From Cladopsammia gracilis (Eukaryota; Cnidaria; Anthozoa; Scleractinia; Dendrophylliidae): 64,000 bases of DNA. The position numbers and the translations under genes are program-made. Numbering within the stretch: position 1 is the stretch's first letter; the number at the start of each line of letters is the position of its first letter. The notes below the pieces were generated by a model that was not told where the DNA came from, ran no database searches, and was given only the letters and a program-made list of their open reading frames with translations. The stretch covers positions 1,038,501 to 1,102,500 of the forward strand of contig JAJGOT010000131.1 of assembly GCA_022457155.1 (NCBI GenBank), read 5' to 3'. Positions 13,101 through 27,000 of the stretch are shown here, in pieces.

Positions 13101-14987
13101 AGGATACATGTGTAACTAGAAATGCCTGAAGCCAAGCTCTTGGGCGGTTGTGTTTTGGTACACATTTATTACATGTCCTTTTGAATCTTTTGTTTTACGT
13201 CATTCGGTGTTCGCAAAACCAAGAAGCTGCACGCAATTTTATTAAAGCACTTGACTTGTTTCGTTGAAAGTTTCCTGGAATCTCCAATCATTAGTACATT
13301 GTAAACTGGTTAATGAGAGCCTAGACTAGAGTACCTTCAACTGGAAGTTTAGTTTTACAACGGCCTGCCCATTCCTCTCATCTTCAGTTGTTAAAATCCC
13401 CTTTGGGGACGCGATAATAAAGCACGCACGTTAACCAACCACTAAAAAGCAATAACAACTGACAAACAACAGGCGCTATTAAAAAGACGATTATTGACAA
13501 GATTTGGAAAAAAAATTACCAGTTTAATATGTCAGAAATCTTTATGGACTTCCTGGTTAAGCTTGCTTTGTTATTTGCTTTTCTAGTGGACATGAAGTCA
13601 ATTACGAGTGAAATCAATTTGCGTTTAGAGCACTTTTCAATTGAGTGTCGTAAAACCAAAACCAAAGTAATTACTCTGACCAACCACAGCAGTCGTAAAC
13701 AATCCAATGAACCAATCAGAGCTCGAAGCAATTACATGTCGGCGGCGCCAAGCGCGGGAAAACGCGTGCGAGCAAGTCACGATTGGTTTTGGTTTTACTT
13801 CTGATTGGTCGAGAAAGTGGCGCGAGATGTTTTAGCCAATCACAAAGCGTAGCAATGCAAAACCAAAGCAATTAAGTAATTACTTTCGACACTCAATTGT
13901 AATCTGCTCCATGTGTTATTGTTTAAGGGATTGTGACGACAAAACTGTACTAAAGGAAGGAGATAACAAAGTGACCAAAATCAAAGGAATCTCTGGAGTG
14001 GGAAGGTACAGTGCTAACATGCTAAGAAAAATCAAGAAAACAAAACTAATGTCAAGTCAACAACTCAACAATACCACACCAATGTACTAACGTACGGAGA
14101 AACGTGGAGAAGACAAGACGTATTTAATGCCTTAAAACGTTTTAACGTACGGATAAACGTCTAAACGACTAGACGTATTTCAGTAATGCCTTACGACTTA
14201 CTAATGTACGGAGAAACGTCGAGAAGACAACACACAGTTAATACCTAACTTACGGTGAAACGTCGAAAACGTATTTTAAAATAACGAACTAACGTAAGGA
14301 GAAACGTCGAGAAGACAAGACGTATTTAATGCCTTACGTTGTACTATTACGTACGGAGAAACTTTGAGAAGACAAGACGTAATTAATGCCTTATGACGTA
14401 CTCACGTACGGAGAAACTGGTCGAGGAAACAAGACGTATTTAATGCCTTGACAACCTACAGTAATAAAAAAAAACCCATAAACTTGAAAGGATGCTCCCT
14501 AAAATTTCTTTGAAAGTTCTTGAATGTTTTGCTTGAAAAGTGTACGTGTCCTGGAATTAAGTCCTTGTAAATCGTTAATTTCGGGACGTAACGGGACGAC
14601 TCGCTTGTATCCTCGCCTGTCGGACAAGCGAGCACGGAAAGTTAGTTGCCAGACATAAAATCTACTTATTCCGTACAACTTGCCCCAGTTGTTCAAAAGA
14701 TGGATAACGCTATTCGTCGGATAAATCACTATCCAGTGGATAGGCATTAGCAAAACCAATTGTGTTATCCACTGGATAGTGATTTATCCGGTGGATAGCG
14801 CTATCCAACTTTTGAACAACCGGGACCAGGACGGGAATTTTTTCAAGCCCTGTGACTGTCAATAGACGTTGACGATTTGGCTAGACTTTGCAGCTAGTCT
14901 CGCTTTGACAACGAGGCATACCGGGAAACTAGCTCTTAAGCTAAGTGTACTGACCACGCTAAATAAAGGGTTGATTGATTGATCGAT

Positions 14988-15039
<52 letters not shown>

Positions 15040-18000
15040 ACCAATAGCAAAATTTCTTTCGACACTCAATTGAAAACCACTGTATGCGTTATATATTATA
15101 CTACGGTTATTCAAATGATTTTTTTATTTTTGTTGACCAGATTTTTTAAAGATGTTATGCAGTCTGCAAGAAAATCTGGAGGCGCTCAGGATGGCAGCAT
15201 TGATGATTTTCTCGGATGCGTTGAAATACCAATCAAGGTAATTCTCACGAGGTGGTTTCGAAGTTTGCCAGACAAAACACGTTAGCGCAAATGTCGTCTC
15301 CTTACTAAACACTGCATCACCTTTAGTTATCGCATTCGTATTTGTTTTCCATAAATCAGCATAAATTATAGAACCAGGCAGTGATGGTCGTGACTAGAAT
15401 GGATACTCCAAAATCAGGTTGGACCACCTCGGACACTTATTGAGAATTATATAACGTAATGTCGACACTTAGAATTTTATTTTCAATAAATTTTTTAAGT
15501 GTAAAAAAGAAAATCTAAAATCCCCACTCAGGATTGAACCTTCGACCTCAGCTAGGGTTAGGCTTACATAGCCTACCGTACCAGAGTACCACCTGGCGTC
15601 TCGGGTTGTTTAGGCCTAAATTTAACTATATAAACTGCTAACCCCAACCTCAACTGCAAGCTAACCAGTTACTCCGTTATACAAGTCTCAATAAGGCGTC
15701 CGAGGTTGTCCAACCTGATTTTGGAGTATCCATTCTAGTCAACACCGTTTCGAACAATGAATCGCAAACATGTTTACGGGAAACGTTTTTCGTTAAAACA
15801 TGTTTGCTCTTAACATGTTTCGGTGCTGATATGAACACATCATTACTAAGGTTGAGGTTGAGGTGTATTATTATTGGTTTTCAATACTATTACATTAATT
15901 AATTGATCTAAATTTAAAGAAATAAAATTTAAATATCTACAAACCCGCTTATAGCACAGCTAATCTAGGCGGGTTGTACTAATTACAGTCATATTTACCA
16001 AACATAGAGTGATTTAAAAAAACAGCTACTAAATAAATAAACATACACATAAATAATTAATCAAGCACAAAGGTAAAAAAGTAAAGCAAATTAAGAGGTG
16101 TAAAGTAGATAAACGGCTAAATGTTGGTTTGAAAGCTATAGTGTATAATAATTATTTGTGTTTAAAATCAGTATTAGAGAATGGCATTATGCATTATGCA
16201 TTATGCATATTGTACATTTAATTGACGTTGCTTTATTTCAGGATATACCATCGAGTGGTATTGATCAGTGGTTTACACTTGAAGGACGCTCCTCCAAATC
16301 ACGAGTAGATGGCGACTGCCACCTTAAAATTACTCTGACAACTGGAAAGGTACCTCACTGCGCATTTCAATTTAATTATTTGTCATAGTGGCTGATAGTG
16401 TTGGTATCTGAGCAGCTAACATTTGAAGAATCACCGGCTGAGCTACCCTGGGTACCAGAGGTATTCTCGCGGCGAGCTTCGCAAAAAATATCCTCTGGCA
16501 CCCAGGGTACGGCTGAGCAGGTCCCCACGGCCAACAGTGTGCACTGGTCCCGAGGGAAACAGATAATTTTGTTTCCCGATAATCTGGACGTTCGTCTCGG
16601 GAAACATCGAGATTCGAGGGAAACAATTAAATTCACTGTTTCCCGAGGGATCAGTCATTAAGTTATTTTTTTATATAGCCACACAAGGACAGGCAGTTTG
16701 AAAAACACACCGAGCACTCGAGGTAAACATCAATCGCATCATAATCATGCCACCTTTTGTCACGGTCTGATCACGTGCGCTAGCGGGCAACAGTGCAATG
16801 TTACCCTCTGACGACAAAAGGGTTGCCCGCTTTCGCTTTTTGGCGGGAACAGTTTGTTTGTTACATGTCATGTGACAATGAATCAACCAATGAACACTTG
16901 CGTTGTATTGAGAAAAACTCCTACCAGCTGTATAACAAGTATACATAAATAAGTTTTTCAATATTTTTCTTGGCAGAGACCCGACATTCCAGATGAGATA
17001 AAACATCTGTACCCGACAGCCACAGATATTCACGGTGCGTTTTTGAGAGAATTCATCAAATACAGCTGTGAACACCTTCAGGTGAGATGACTGTTGAATA
17101 ATTATCGTCTACTTTTGACATGCTGCAAGAAAAGTATCGATGCACTCTATCTCCATTGTATGTACTAGTTTTAACATGATCGGCTGGTGACAAGTGCAGG
17201 AAAGTTGCGTAAAGCAAGTCGCGATAATTTTGGTTTTCGGCTGTTTTTTCCTGCTCTAGTTGTTTTACATCAACCAAGATCAGTACCCATTCAGTTCAAA
17301 TGTTTTTATTTTCCTTTAGTTTCCCAAAATGTTGGACATTAGAGTCTAAGTGTGAGATAGTTTGTTATATTAAATCTTCCTTTGTTCATTTTTTTGTTGG
17401 GAAATTTTTTTTATGTGGTCATGTAAAAAAAGGGGTTATCAAAAACAAATCCTTTTTTGTATTTTTTAAAGGAACCAAGTATTAAAAGAAGTTACGATCA
17501 GCTTGGTCCTCAAGCGGAATTTATTCTTCATCAGCACGCTCTACAAAATGAACTGACAGAACTCCAGCAGGCGAGCATGTGAGTTTAGGACAGTGTCTAT
17601 CGCTTTTGCCTGCCGAATATCAGTCTTCAAAACAATCAACTAATGTGTTTGGTAGAAATAGAACGATTTTTACTTGAGTGTCATAACACCAAAGCCCAAG
17701 TAATTACTCTGGCCAATCACAACAGACACAGACAATTTAATGAACCAATCAGAACTCAAAGCAAATACATGTCGCCGGCGCCAAGCGCGGGAAAACGCGA
17801 GCGAGCAGGTCACGATTGGTTCTGATTGGTTGAGAAAGTGGCGCGAGATTTTTTAGCCGATCACAAAGCGTAGCAATGCAACACCAAAGCAATTGTGTAA
17901 TTACTTGCGACACTCATTTGTAAACCGCTCTGATAATGTAATTGAGCACTGGTATTGATACACTGTACATATATGAAGTACTGTTCTGATCAGTGTTTTG

Positions 18001-21000
18001 ATGGTTTGTTTTTCAGACGCTGGAGTCTTTTTAGTCATCATCACTGGTTGGAGCCCATGAAATACAGCTCATTAAACCTCATGTTACAGATGCTTCATCA
18101 GCAGTGGAAGGCTGGGCAGCTCAGTCAAAGAGAGGTAAAACCGCTGAAGGAATGGAAAAGAGCAGTAACTACTCAGAGACACACGAGTCACTTGTCTGTG
18201 TAGCCACAAATCGCACATGTAACCACCCTGACACCCTCGACACAAAATAGCAAAGCAACAAAAGAAAATAAAACAGAAAAAAAATTGCCAGCGGCTTTAC
18301 GTGCAACAGTGGTCACATTTTCCAACAATCGCTCATTTGTTCAAGAAAAAAATCGTTCGTCTGACAATCGTTCGCATCCCCAGAGTTGATTAAGTTAAGG
18401 GAGTACTCTAGTGTTGGGGAATAATCATTTATTTAATTTATGACTAATAAGGTGAGTCCGTTGACGGATTCTATTGTTTCTGCCACGACACTCAAACTTA
18501 CCAGTGTCTTGTTTCTTCCGTCTGTTTGTATTTACTTCAGGAACATTCGCTGATCAAATCCTTGAAGCAGTTCACGGAGAACTGTTGGAGATTGATGATG
18601 AAATATCGAGAGGTATTCCCTGCCACAGATAAAGGAAAACTTGGTCGATTGATAAACCTTCTGGAGTAAGTTAACCAGATTAAATTTGTGGGGAGCAGGG
18701 GTGGTGTAGTGGTGACAGCACTCGCCTCCCACCAATGTGGCCCGGGTTCGATCCTCGGACCCGGCATCATGTGTGGGTTGAGTTTGTTGTTGGTTCTCTC
18801 CTTGCTCCGAGAGGTTTTTCTCCGGGTTTTCTGGTTTTCCCCTCCTCAAAAACCAACATTTTAAATACCAATTCGATCTGGATAGAGGACCTGCATGAAA
18901 ACCAGCTGTGGCTGATGTGGCTCTCTAAATATAGTTATTTATTTATTAAATTTATTGTCCTACTAAATGTCCAAACATTTATCTAACATTTAACATTTAA
19001 CTCCTAAAAACCTAAAAATCTTAAAAAGCAGTCGCTTTTTTTCCAGTTTACTGTTATCAAACAATGCCAGTTCAGTCCTGGTTATCATACTCTTTACTAA
19101 TTTTAGACGCACCTGCAACTACGTTTGAACTAAATTTTCTTACATTTCATTTACAGGTGCTTAGTGAATCTTTACAAGCTTGAAGTCTTCAAGGATGCAG
19201 TCAAAGAACCTTTGAATGTTCAGATTTCCAATCTTCTTAAGGTGCATGAGAAATTTTCTTTTTCAGTTCCGTTTCATGGAGTTTTTGCACATTTATCCGT
19301 TTATGGTTGGCAAAGGACTTCACTGTCTAATTTTCGTAGCGACCAAGAAAAAACTTGTTCGGTTATGCCCCTGAAAGAGAAAGAGCTGTTAGGCTCAGTG
19401 CAAAGTTCAACTTTACAAGATTATTTAATGTGGTGAAACTGCTTATAAAAGTTGAACTTTCGTATTTATGCTGAGTTGAGTTCGTAAGCAATAAACAAGA
19501 AGTACGCACCATCCGAGACATTTTATTCACACGCTATGACGGAGTAAACTTTTTCAGTCAATGATCTGTTGTCATGGCCCTTCATCGACATTTCCTTAAC
19601 ATTTTAGTGCGACATTTTAATAAGTGGCTGTTTAGTATTACATAAGGTTTGTTTTTACGACCCAGGAGTCAGCCCTTGCTTGGTACAAGAAGGTGTTTGC
19701 TTGGAAGGAGCCTAATAACAAGGTACATTCTCATGTTCTTACACCACAAATGTGACTATTGCATCTGATCATGCGCAGTGGTAGAACATCTAGGTACATC
19801 AGACAAGTCGCGCTTTGGTTTTGCTGGCCAGCGATCACAATTTGATTGCATATGTGACACTTGCGGAAAGTGGTAGAATTTTTTGCTTTTCCATTCTCAA
19901 GCGGAACACGCAAATAAAAAAATCTTCTGTATTTGCCTTGCTCTTGAAAACAGGCGAAACTTTTGCGGTTTGACTCGACGAAGCAAGATTTTAGCCTCTG
20001 GAGCAAACTCAATAGCTCCACTTAATTCAGTACTTCAATTATATTAGCAGTAATCAGAGATTATGGAGACGCATTCGAAGGCATTTCCGGCGGAAATGAG
20101 CCCCTGAAAAATGCAATAGGGGCGGCCATTTGGAAGACCGGACACCAAAAATCTCAAATTTTTCTGCATGTAAGGCACAGGGAAACCAACACGAAATTAG
20201 GATTGCATTCTTCGAACGCGATTTAATAACAGTTGACTTTTATAAAGCTTGCCTCAACAGATACTTACCATCTCGACTTTCGGACGTTTATTTATTTATT
20301 TATTTATTTATTTATATTTTCTCCTTTTTCTGTTTATATAGTTGCCATGTTTAAATTCTATTTTTTGATCCCTCTCGTTTTTGTTTGCTGAATTGTTTGT
20401 CAGAGTGAGGAAGCTATGTTATCTGCTATGGTGGAGGTAGCTGACGCTTTAGTCACTGACATGTTTCAAGCCAAGACTTGTTACAGAAAGATATTCGCAG
20501 TGTAAGTAAAGTGAGCTTGTAGCTAATATTGAAACAATGACAACACAAATTGAGCACTCCACGCGGTTTATTCCTTTACCTTCAACGCCAGCTACTGCTT
20601 TTACCCTACCTATGTGATTTTTTCTCTACAGTTCGATTAAGTCAGACCGTATACATGTCTTAGTTGGTTTGGCTAACGAATACGCGTTGCATTAGAATAA
20701 AATGCCTGGAGCGAGTTTGAGTTCATAGACTTCTAGCAATTCCCGTGTGGTGAGTCAGCGAGCAAAGGTCATGAGACAAAAGAAATTTCTTTCTCGACTC
20801 GGCGTTCACTCACTCGCCTGCTCAGTCGTCTGACCAGTCGCGGCTTTTCGCGCTAAAAGCTAAAAGCTGTCTATATTTAACTTGTCAGTCCTTGTTGACT
20901 TGTTTTGTTTTTGTTTTTTTTTTTCAGAACGGGGGTGAAGTATTTCACTACAGTGTACAATCAGTTGGAACTTATGGTAAGTCTTATGTACGAGAACTGA

Positions 21001-24000
21001 GGTGACAAATCTTGCCCCACTTTTCCCCAGGTCGCAGTTACTCCATGTAGGGTTAAACTAAGCCGAAGTAGCGTGACTTTTCTTCACCCAAAGTAAGTGC
21101 TGTAGGGGCCAAACAGTAGAAACAAACACTTCAAACTGCGCCGCACTATATAAATGAAATGATTAAAAATTTCAACTGGTAGGAGGCAAATCAGTTGGCT
21201 ATGTACAAGCGTTGTCAAGGTTTCGAACTCGGGTCCACCGTGAAACAACACCAACTAGTAGTCAGAGTGGAACTTGAACTCGGGACCCCCGGATTACAAG
21301 ACCGGTGCCCTAGTGTTTCTGCCACGCTGCCACCGATAAAGATATTTGTTACTACTTTTAGTGTTTCATGTTAAGAACAACGACAATACACTTGATTTTT
21401 GAAAGCATGTCACCTTGTTGGTAGCTCAGTGGTAAGAGCATCCGACCGGTGAGCAGCAGGTCGTAGGTTCGATTCCTGTCATCTATCTCATGTCACTTCT
21501 TGTTTCCAACGTTTCAACGATCATTATCAGTAGAATACAAAGTCTTAGATAAATTTCAATTTATAATAGAGGCATACAAAAATGTAAGTAATGAGAAAAA
21601 CTAATATGAAAGAGAACAAATAGGCGACAACAAAGTGTAAAACAAAAAAAAAAAAGAATTAAGTGAGAGAGTTTGGCAAAGTTGCTTATTATAAGACTGC
21701 ATTGCATGAAATTGTAGGCCGGGGACAAAATATTTGAAATGTTCATTTTTTTATTTAAATCTTTTAAAACGACTTCGTTTTACAGCTTTTGTTTTTGTTT
21801 TTTTGTTGTTGTTTTTCGTGTTTATACAGCTGTTTACAAATTAGTCTTGTTTGGTACCACATTTTTTCCTTGTGTTTGTGTGCTCAGCTTGCGTCCGATG
21901 TCCACAACATTATGAGGAATATAAACAAGCGTCTTAAACAGGAAAGCGGCGCAGACATTGCTGGAGAGAAGATGTTTAAATTGTACTTGGCGGTTAAAGA
22001 AGTCATTACTTACAGAAGCATCGGAGAGGCCAAGTAAGAATCTACTGTAGTGAACAGCAAATGACAAACCAATCCTCAGAAGATTAGACAACAAAACAAC
22101 GATGAAGTTTGATTATTGTTGTTATTGTTGATTTTTGTTGCTTTTTGTTTCCTGTCTCCTTGCTCCATATAAACTATAGCGTTTCTCCATTTAATCAGCA
22201 GTTTGTTTTTCTTTGTTTGTGATTTTTTTCTCCCCGTTTTGCAGGCCAGACCATGTTTATGCTCTTGATGACTATCACCATTGGTTCAAACAGCCTGTCA
22301 TGCGGTGGCTCGATATTGCGCAAGTCAAAGCGAAAGAACGAATCAGAAAAGCTGTAGAGATTGACAAGGTATGAAGCTCTATACCGAGCAGTGCATTACT
22401 GCACGACTCACTGCATCCCGTCTTTGCACTGACGTATCCTTCCTGTTTGTTTATATACGCTTCTCTGATTGTCTCACCTCACCGTAATCACGGTGTATAA
22501 AGCCGTATCCAGTTTTGAGTAAACGTAGATCTGGTGAGTTTCATTTAGAGTATCGATATCAAAACGTTCAAAGTCTGTTTTTCGGATTCCTTCTTGTTCC
22601 ATTCAATAAACAAACACTGGATCTCTATATTCCATCCACTGATTTCGAATGTGTTACTTATCATGCTTGCTCGAGCATAGTTTTGCAAAATCGTTTGATT
22701 TTTCGTTTTTTTTTTTTTTTTTGCAGATTTTAAAGATTGATGAAAGTGTGAATCACTCCACTTCAGCCATCGATTCGGTTGGCTGTTTTCATCAGGTACA
22801 GTGTGTGAATCTTGATCCACCCCCAACTTTCTTGTTTGTCTATGCGTCGATTATTTTAACTTGACATTTCTTCATTTCTCCATGCCTGAATCGTCTCTTG
22901 GCTTGCACATGACGTCATAAAAATAAAAATTCTAAACTTTACATCCTGCAAAGCTGTTTCTAACATGGTATATGGATACCAGTGTTACAATCCTTCACAA
23001 AATGTTTCAGGTTTTGACGATGTTTTGTCAGTTGAAAGATATTTTTGCATCATAGATGCTTATAAGCTTATATTGAATCCAATCTTTTGTTTCAAAGTGG
23101 TACACCAAGATGGCCGCTCCATACATTTTTAACTAAAAATGTCTAATATTCGTTTACCTATAACTCTTGAACAAAATGCTCTGGCGCTTCAAAATTTGGA
23201 CCAGAAATGTAGTTTTAAACTTTCTTAATTCCATAAACATTTTGGAATCGAAATCTATTTTTTAATGCTTCTGAATTTTGATGTGACGTGATATGATGTA
23301 AGTGCAAGCCAAGAAGCGATCGGCATCGTTCCCGGCGATTTTTTTCGGATGGTGATCTTCCTATTCATGTTTCCATAGTATTCTCTGGTCGATTCAACAC
23401 TAATTGAAGCAATCCTGGCGTTTTGGACGATTTAATGGAAACCAAAAGTAACAGTAATACTTAGTTTTATTTGTTTTTAATTTGCTAGATCCGAGAGTTC
23501 TGGCAGAAGCTAGGTTGGCCTGATCCAGCAGGATCATACGTGTTTGTCATGCAAATCACTAACGTATGTACAGCAATGGAGTGTAAAGAAGTCAGTTTAA
23601 GGCTGGTTCTCATATAATCGTCCCGGTCGTCCGAGTCGTTTCAAAAAGTGCACGGACGACCGGGACGATTATATGAGAATACTTCTGAGACGACCTGGGA
23701 CGATCGCAAACGACCCGGACGACTGCGACGATCGCGGTCGCTTGGATAGAACTGTGTTCTATCCGGACGACTGGGACGATCGTGAATAATCGGGGACGAT
23801 CATATGAGAACTACTTTCAGGCGACCGGGACGACCGAGACGATCGAATCGACCCAAATCTACCCCAGAATGCAGTATTATTGCCCAAAACATGTTGTCGG
23901 CACCAGTTTACGACTGCGCTATTGACGTTCGAGACGACCGGGACGATCATATGAGAACCCAAATTGCTTGGTCGGATCGCGTCCCGATCGTCTCAGTCGT

Positions 24001-27000
24001 TTGCAAAAAACTTTTGAAACGACTCAGACGACCGGGGCGACCGGGACGATTATATGAGAACCAGCCTTTAGAATAATGATAACTTTGCCCAAACCACTTG
24101 GTGACAAAAATAGCGTTATAGCCGAGAAAGCAACAAGAAAAAGAAACTTTGGTTATTGGCTGCGAAAATGTGAGGCTCTTTAGAAACTGCCCACGTTCAC
24201 ACATCAGACCCAGTCCCCATTCTCGATCCCAGAGCCTTCGGTTTTCTTGTCCGCGCTGTCCGCGCAAGACCGAAGGCTCGGGGAACCTCTGCGCAAGCGT
24301 AGCCGAAATAATGCTATCTAGACCTGACTATGCCTAAAGTCTCCGTTTGCTGGATAATGTCTCTAGGTCAAAAAAAAATTATGTTGTTTCTTTCGCCATC
24401 AATTTTCCCATTTGTACCATTATAATATAGGAAAACATACATAATTTAGTTATGAATTCTTGTTATGGATGTCTACCCGTTTGTTAGTTTCTTACCCTGC
24501 ATTAATATTATTTTGTTTTTAGCAAATTTGCAACAGTGCATCTTATTACGCTGATCTTTTATTTGAAAAGATGATTAAGAATAACTATTACGACGAAGAT
24601 CCGTCTCAGTTTGACGTCAGTGAACAGGTATGCGTGGTGTTTCCAAATCCAGGAAATGAAAAAATCAATGCAAGCCTGTTGTGGGTGAACATGTCGGTAA
24701 TATTGAATACTTAATGATCATCAGTCATTAAGTGATTTGTTATATAGCAACAAAAGAAAAACACAACACAAGACAGTTTGAAAAACGCGCCGAACACTCG
24801 ATCCATCATAATCGTGCCACCTTTTGTCACGGTCTGATCACGTGCGCTAGCGGGCAACAGTGCAATGTTACCCTCTGACGTCAAAATTGTTGCCCGCTTA
24901 GCACAATTGGCGGGAAACAATTTGTTTGTTAGATGTCATGTGACGATGAATCAACCAATCAACACGCGCGTTGTATTGACAAAAACTCCAGCTATATAAC
25001 AAGTGGAGTTGTTTTATGACTTCAAGGGCCTTAGCAATTTCATTTTTGTAGGAAGAAACTGTTTGCAATAACCTGAGTAAGCTTAAAATGCATTATTTTC
25101 TAGGATCATTATTTGCTTTAGTGTGCGCCTGAATGGTAAATGATATTGCCTTGTTACTGACCGATGTATTTTTTTTTCGTTTGTTTTTTACTTTTTTTAT
25201 CAACAAGTTATGTGTTACATTGAATGACATTGAATACATGCGGCTGTGGCTGGCGAAGCTACCAGAAAGCCTGGACTGGGAAGATGTTATTAAAGCCATG
25301 ATGGTGGCACACGGCGATAGAGGCGGCAAACACGCGCGAACCGCACTAGAGAACATGCTGTCCAGTTCAGACGAGGACATGCTCAATAAGATCGCTGATG
25401 CCATCCAACACATTGGACAGCGGGTGTGTTGTGACTTAATGTCTCATAACTTTAAAGTGACAGTTATTCAGTTTGTAATATTCGGGTAAACAAGGGGAGC
25501 TTTCAGTGATATCCAATAATAAAGTTCATGGTTCCTGTTAGCGGCGAAGCCATATGAACCCCTGACCGTTTTACAACTCGCACCGGCGTAAAGCTTGGCG
25601 AATCGAAGTCCTTCCAAGTTTAGGGGAAGCCGGTAATGAAAAGAACTAAACTTTGCTCTCGGTTGTTGCCTAGAATAAATTAAAGTTTTAGAAATAAGCA
25701 CTTCTTGTTTCGCGCTCCCACTTTGTGTACATTAGCGAGAATTTTTCACATTTTGTTCTATTTTGTTGTTCTCAGATGGGTGTGGATATCAAGAGATTTG
25801 TTTTTCAACTGTCCTGCGCCTCAGATAACATACCAGCTGAAGATGTAAGTTCAACTTCTCAAAAGTTATCCATCTTTGCAACTGCGAACGGCCTCTTTCT
25901 TTTTCAAAGATAGAGAGTGGGTGGCGCTTGAGCGGTGGCAGTAACGCCCTGGCCAATCGTTCTAACATTGTTATATTAATAACACGTCCAACATATGTTG
26001 TATAACAATTTTGGATGGGAAGCTAAACGTTTTTCAACATCGCTCCAACATTGTTAAAAGTTAGCGGAAATGTTTCATTGAAATCAAAATGTTCATCCAA
26101 CAAAACATGTTGGTCAAACATGGCATGTAAACGCTGTAACATTGCTGAACCAACAAAATGTTGTACAACAATGTTAGAACGTTTAGCCGGGGCGTTAAGC
26201 CCAGTTCAAACGTCGAACTTCACATGTGCCGAACCTAATGCAAATGAGCAAAATCTATTGTTCTTGCTAATTTGCATTAGGTTCGGCACATGTGAAGTTC
26301 GACGTTTGAACTGCGCCTTAGTCTCCATTGGAAGAAGTTCTCAAAGTTCTCGCATGTCTGAACCCAAAATATTTATCGAGTAATACTGAAACATTTCTTT
26401 AAGATACTGTTGGCTCGTTATGTCCTCGTTACATTTATTATTTAACGATGACCGAGAAACTAAAGGATTCAAAGGAGTTGGATATTTCGGGTTTTTTTTT
26501 TGGTACTTTTGAATCGTATAATTTTTGTTCTTTTTTGAGAGGTTTTATTGTCCGTCTTGTGGTTATGTTAACAGGTTGTAGGTGGTTTGCTTCAGTATTT
26601 GGATGATGATCTTATGGTGCTGAACACAAGTGTTTTCAAGTCTGTGTTTGAAAGGTAAGCACGCAGGCGCTTTTCAGTGCTGTTCGGTTGACACAGTAGG
26701 TCTGATTCTTTCTTATCCGTGATTCTTTCTCATCCATATTTGTGCAAAACTATATCAGCGACACAATAGATGTGACAATACGTGTTTTATTTATGTATTT
26801 ATTTATTTTGTTAACAGAATTCTTCATTTCATTTGGGAGATTGTGATTGAAAACTTCTTAAATGCGATTAAAACCAACTCAGGGGTAAGTGTTTAGTTGT
26901 GTGTTTTTCTTTCTTATTTTTTTGTAGCCCAATCTTTAAACTGACATTTTTTTCCTCCGTTTTTAGAAAACGGCAGTTTTTTACCAAAGACAACATGAAG

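Larger units (their letters stand above)
8915..16349 (+). other. Exons encoding the first C2 domain (C2A) of the BAIAP3-like protein
   Basis: Seven exons, from the 28-nt microexon through 16349, encode residues about 153-349. The opening strand reads PPTCMMKVEVLEARNLEAKD, followed by the Ca2+-loop-1 motif DANGLSDPYC. Loop 3 carries the Asp cluster of WDCDDKTVLKEGD. Both Asp-bearing loops are intact, so Ca2+/phospholipid binding is expected. A Lys/Glu-rich insertion (EIEEEKMKKVKVHRKKSK, in exon 12259-12454) lengthens the loop after the second strand. The family motif NTLNPVWNETF is present just before the donor at 12455. Confidence 0.85.
19666..22368 (+). other. Exons encoding the MUN/MHD1 region
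   Basis: Exons 19666-19722, 20404-20501, 20928-20976, 21888-22033 and 22245-22368 encode helical sequence ending in DYHHWFKQPVMRWLDIAQ, which resembles the C-terminal end of Munc homology domain 1. The MUN region organises syntaxin and SNARE assembly in characterised Munc13 proteins. That function is taken from the family; the sequence shows only the homology. Confidence 0.75.

Noticed and set aside
21415..21490. tRNA gene
   Set aside because: A and B boxes are good but the acceptor stem cannot pair; SINE head instead.
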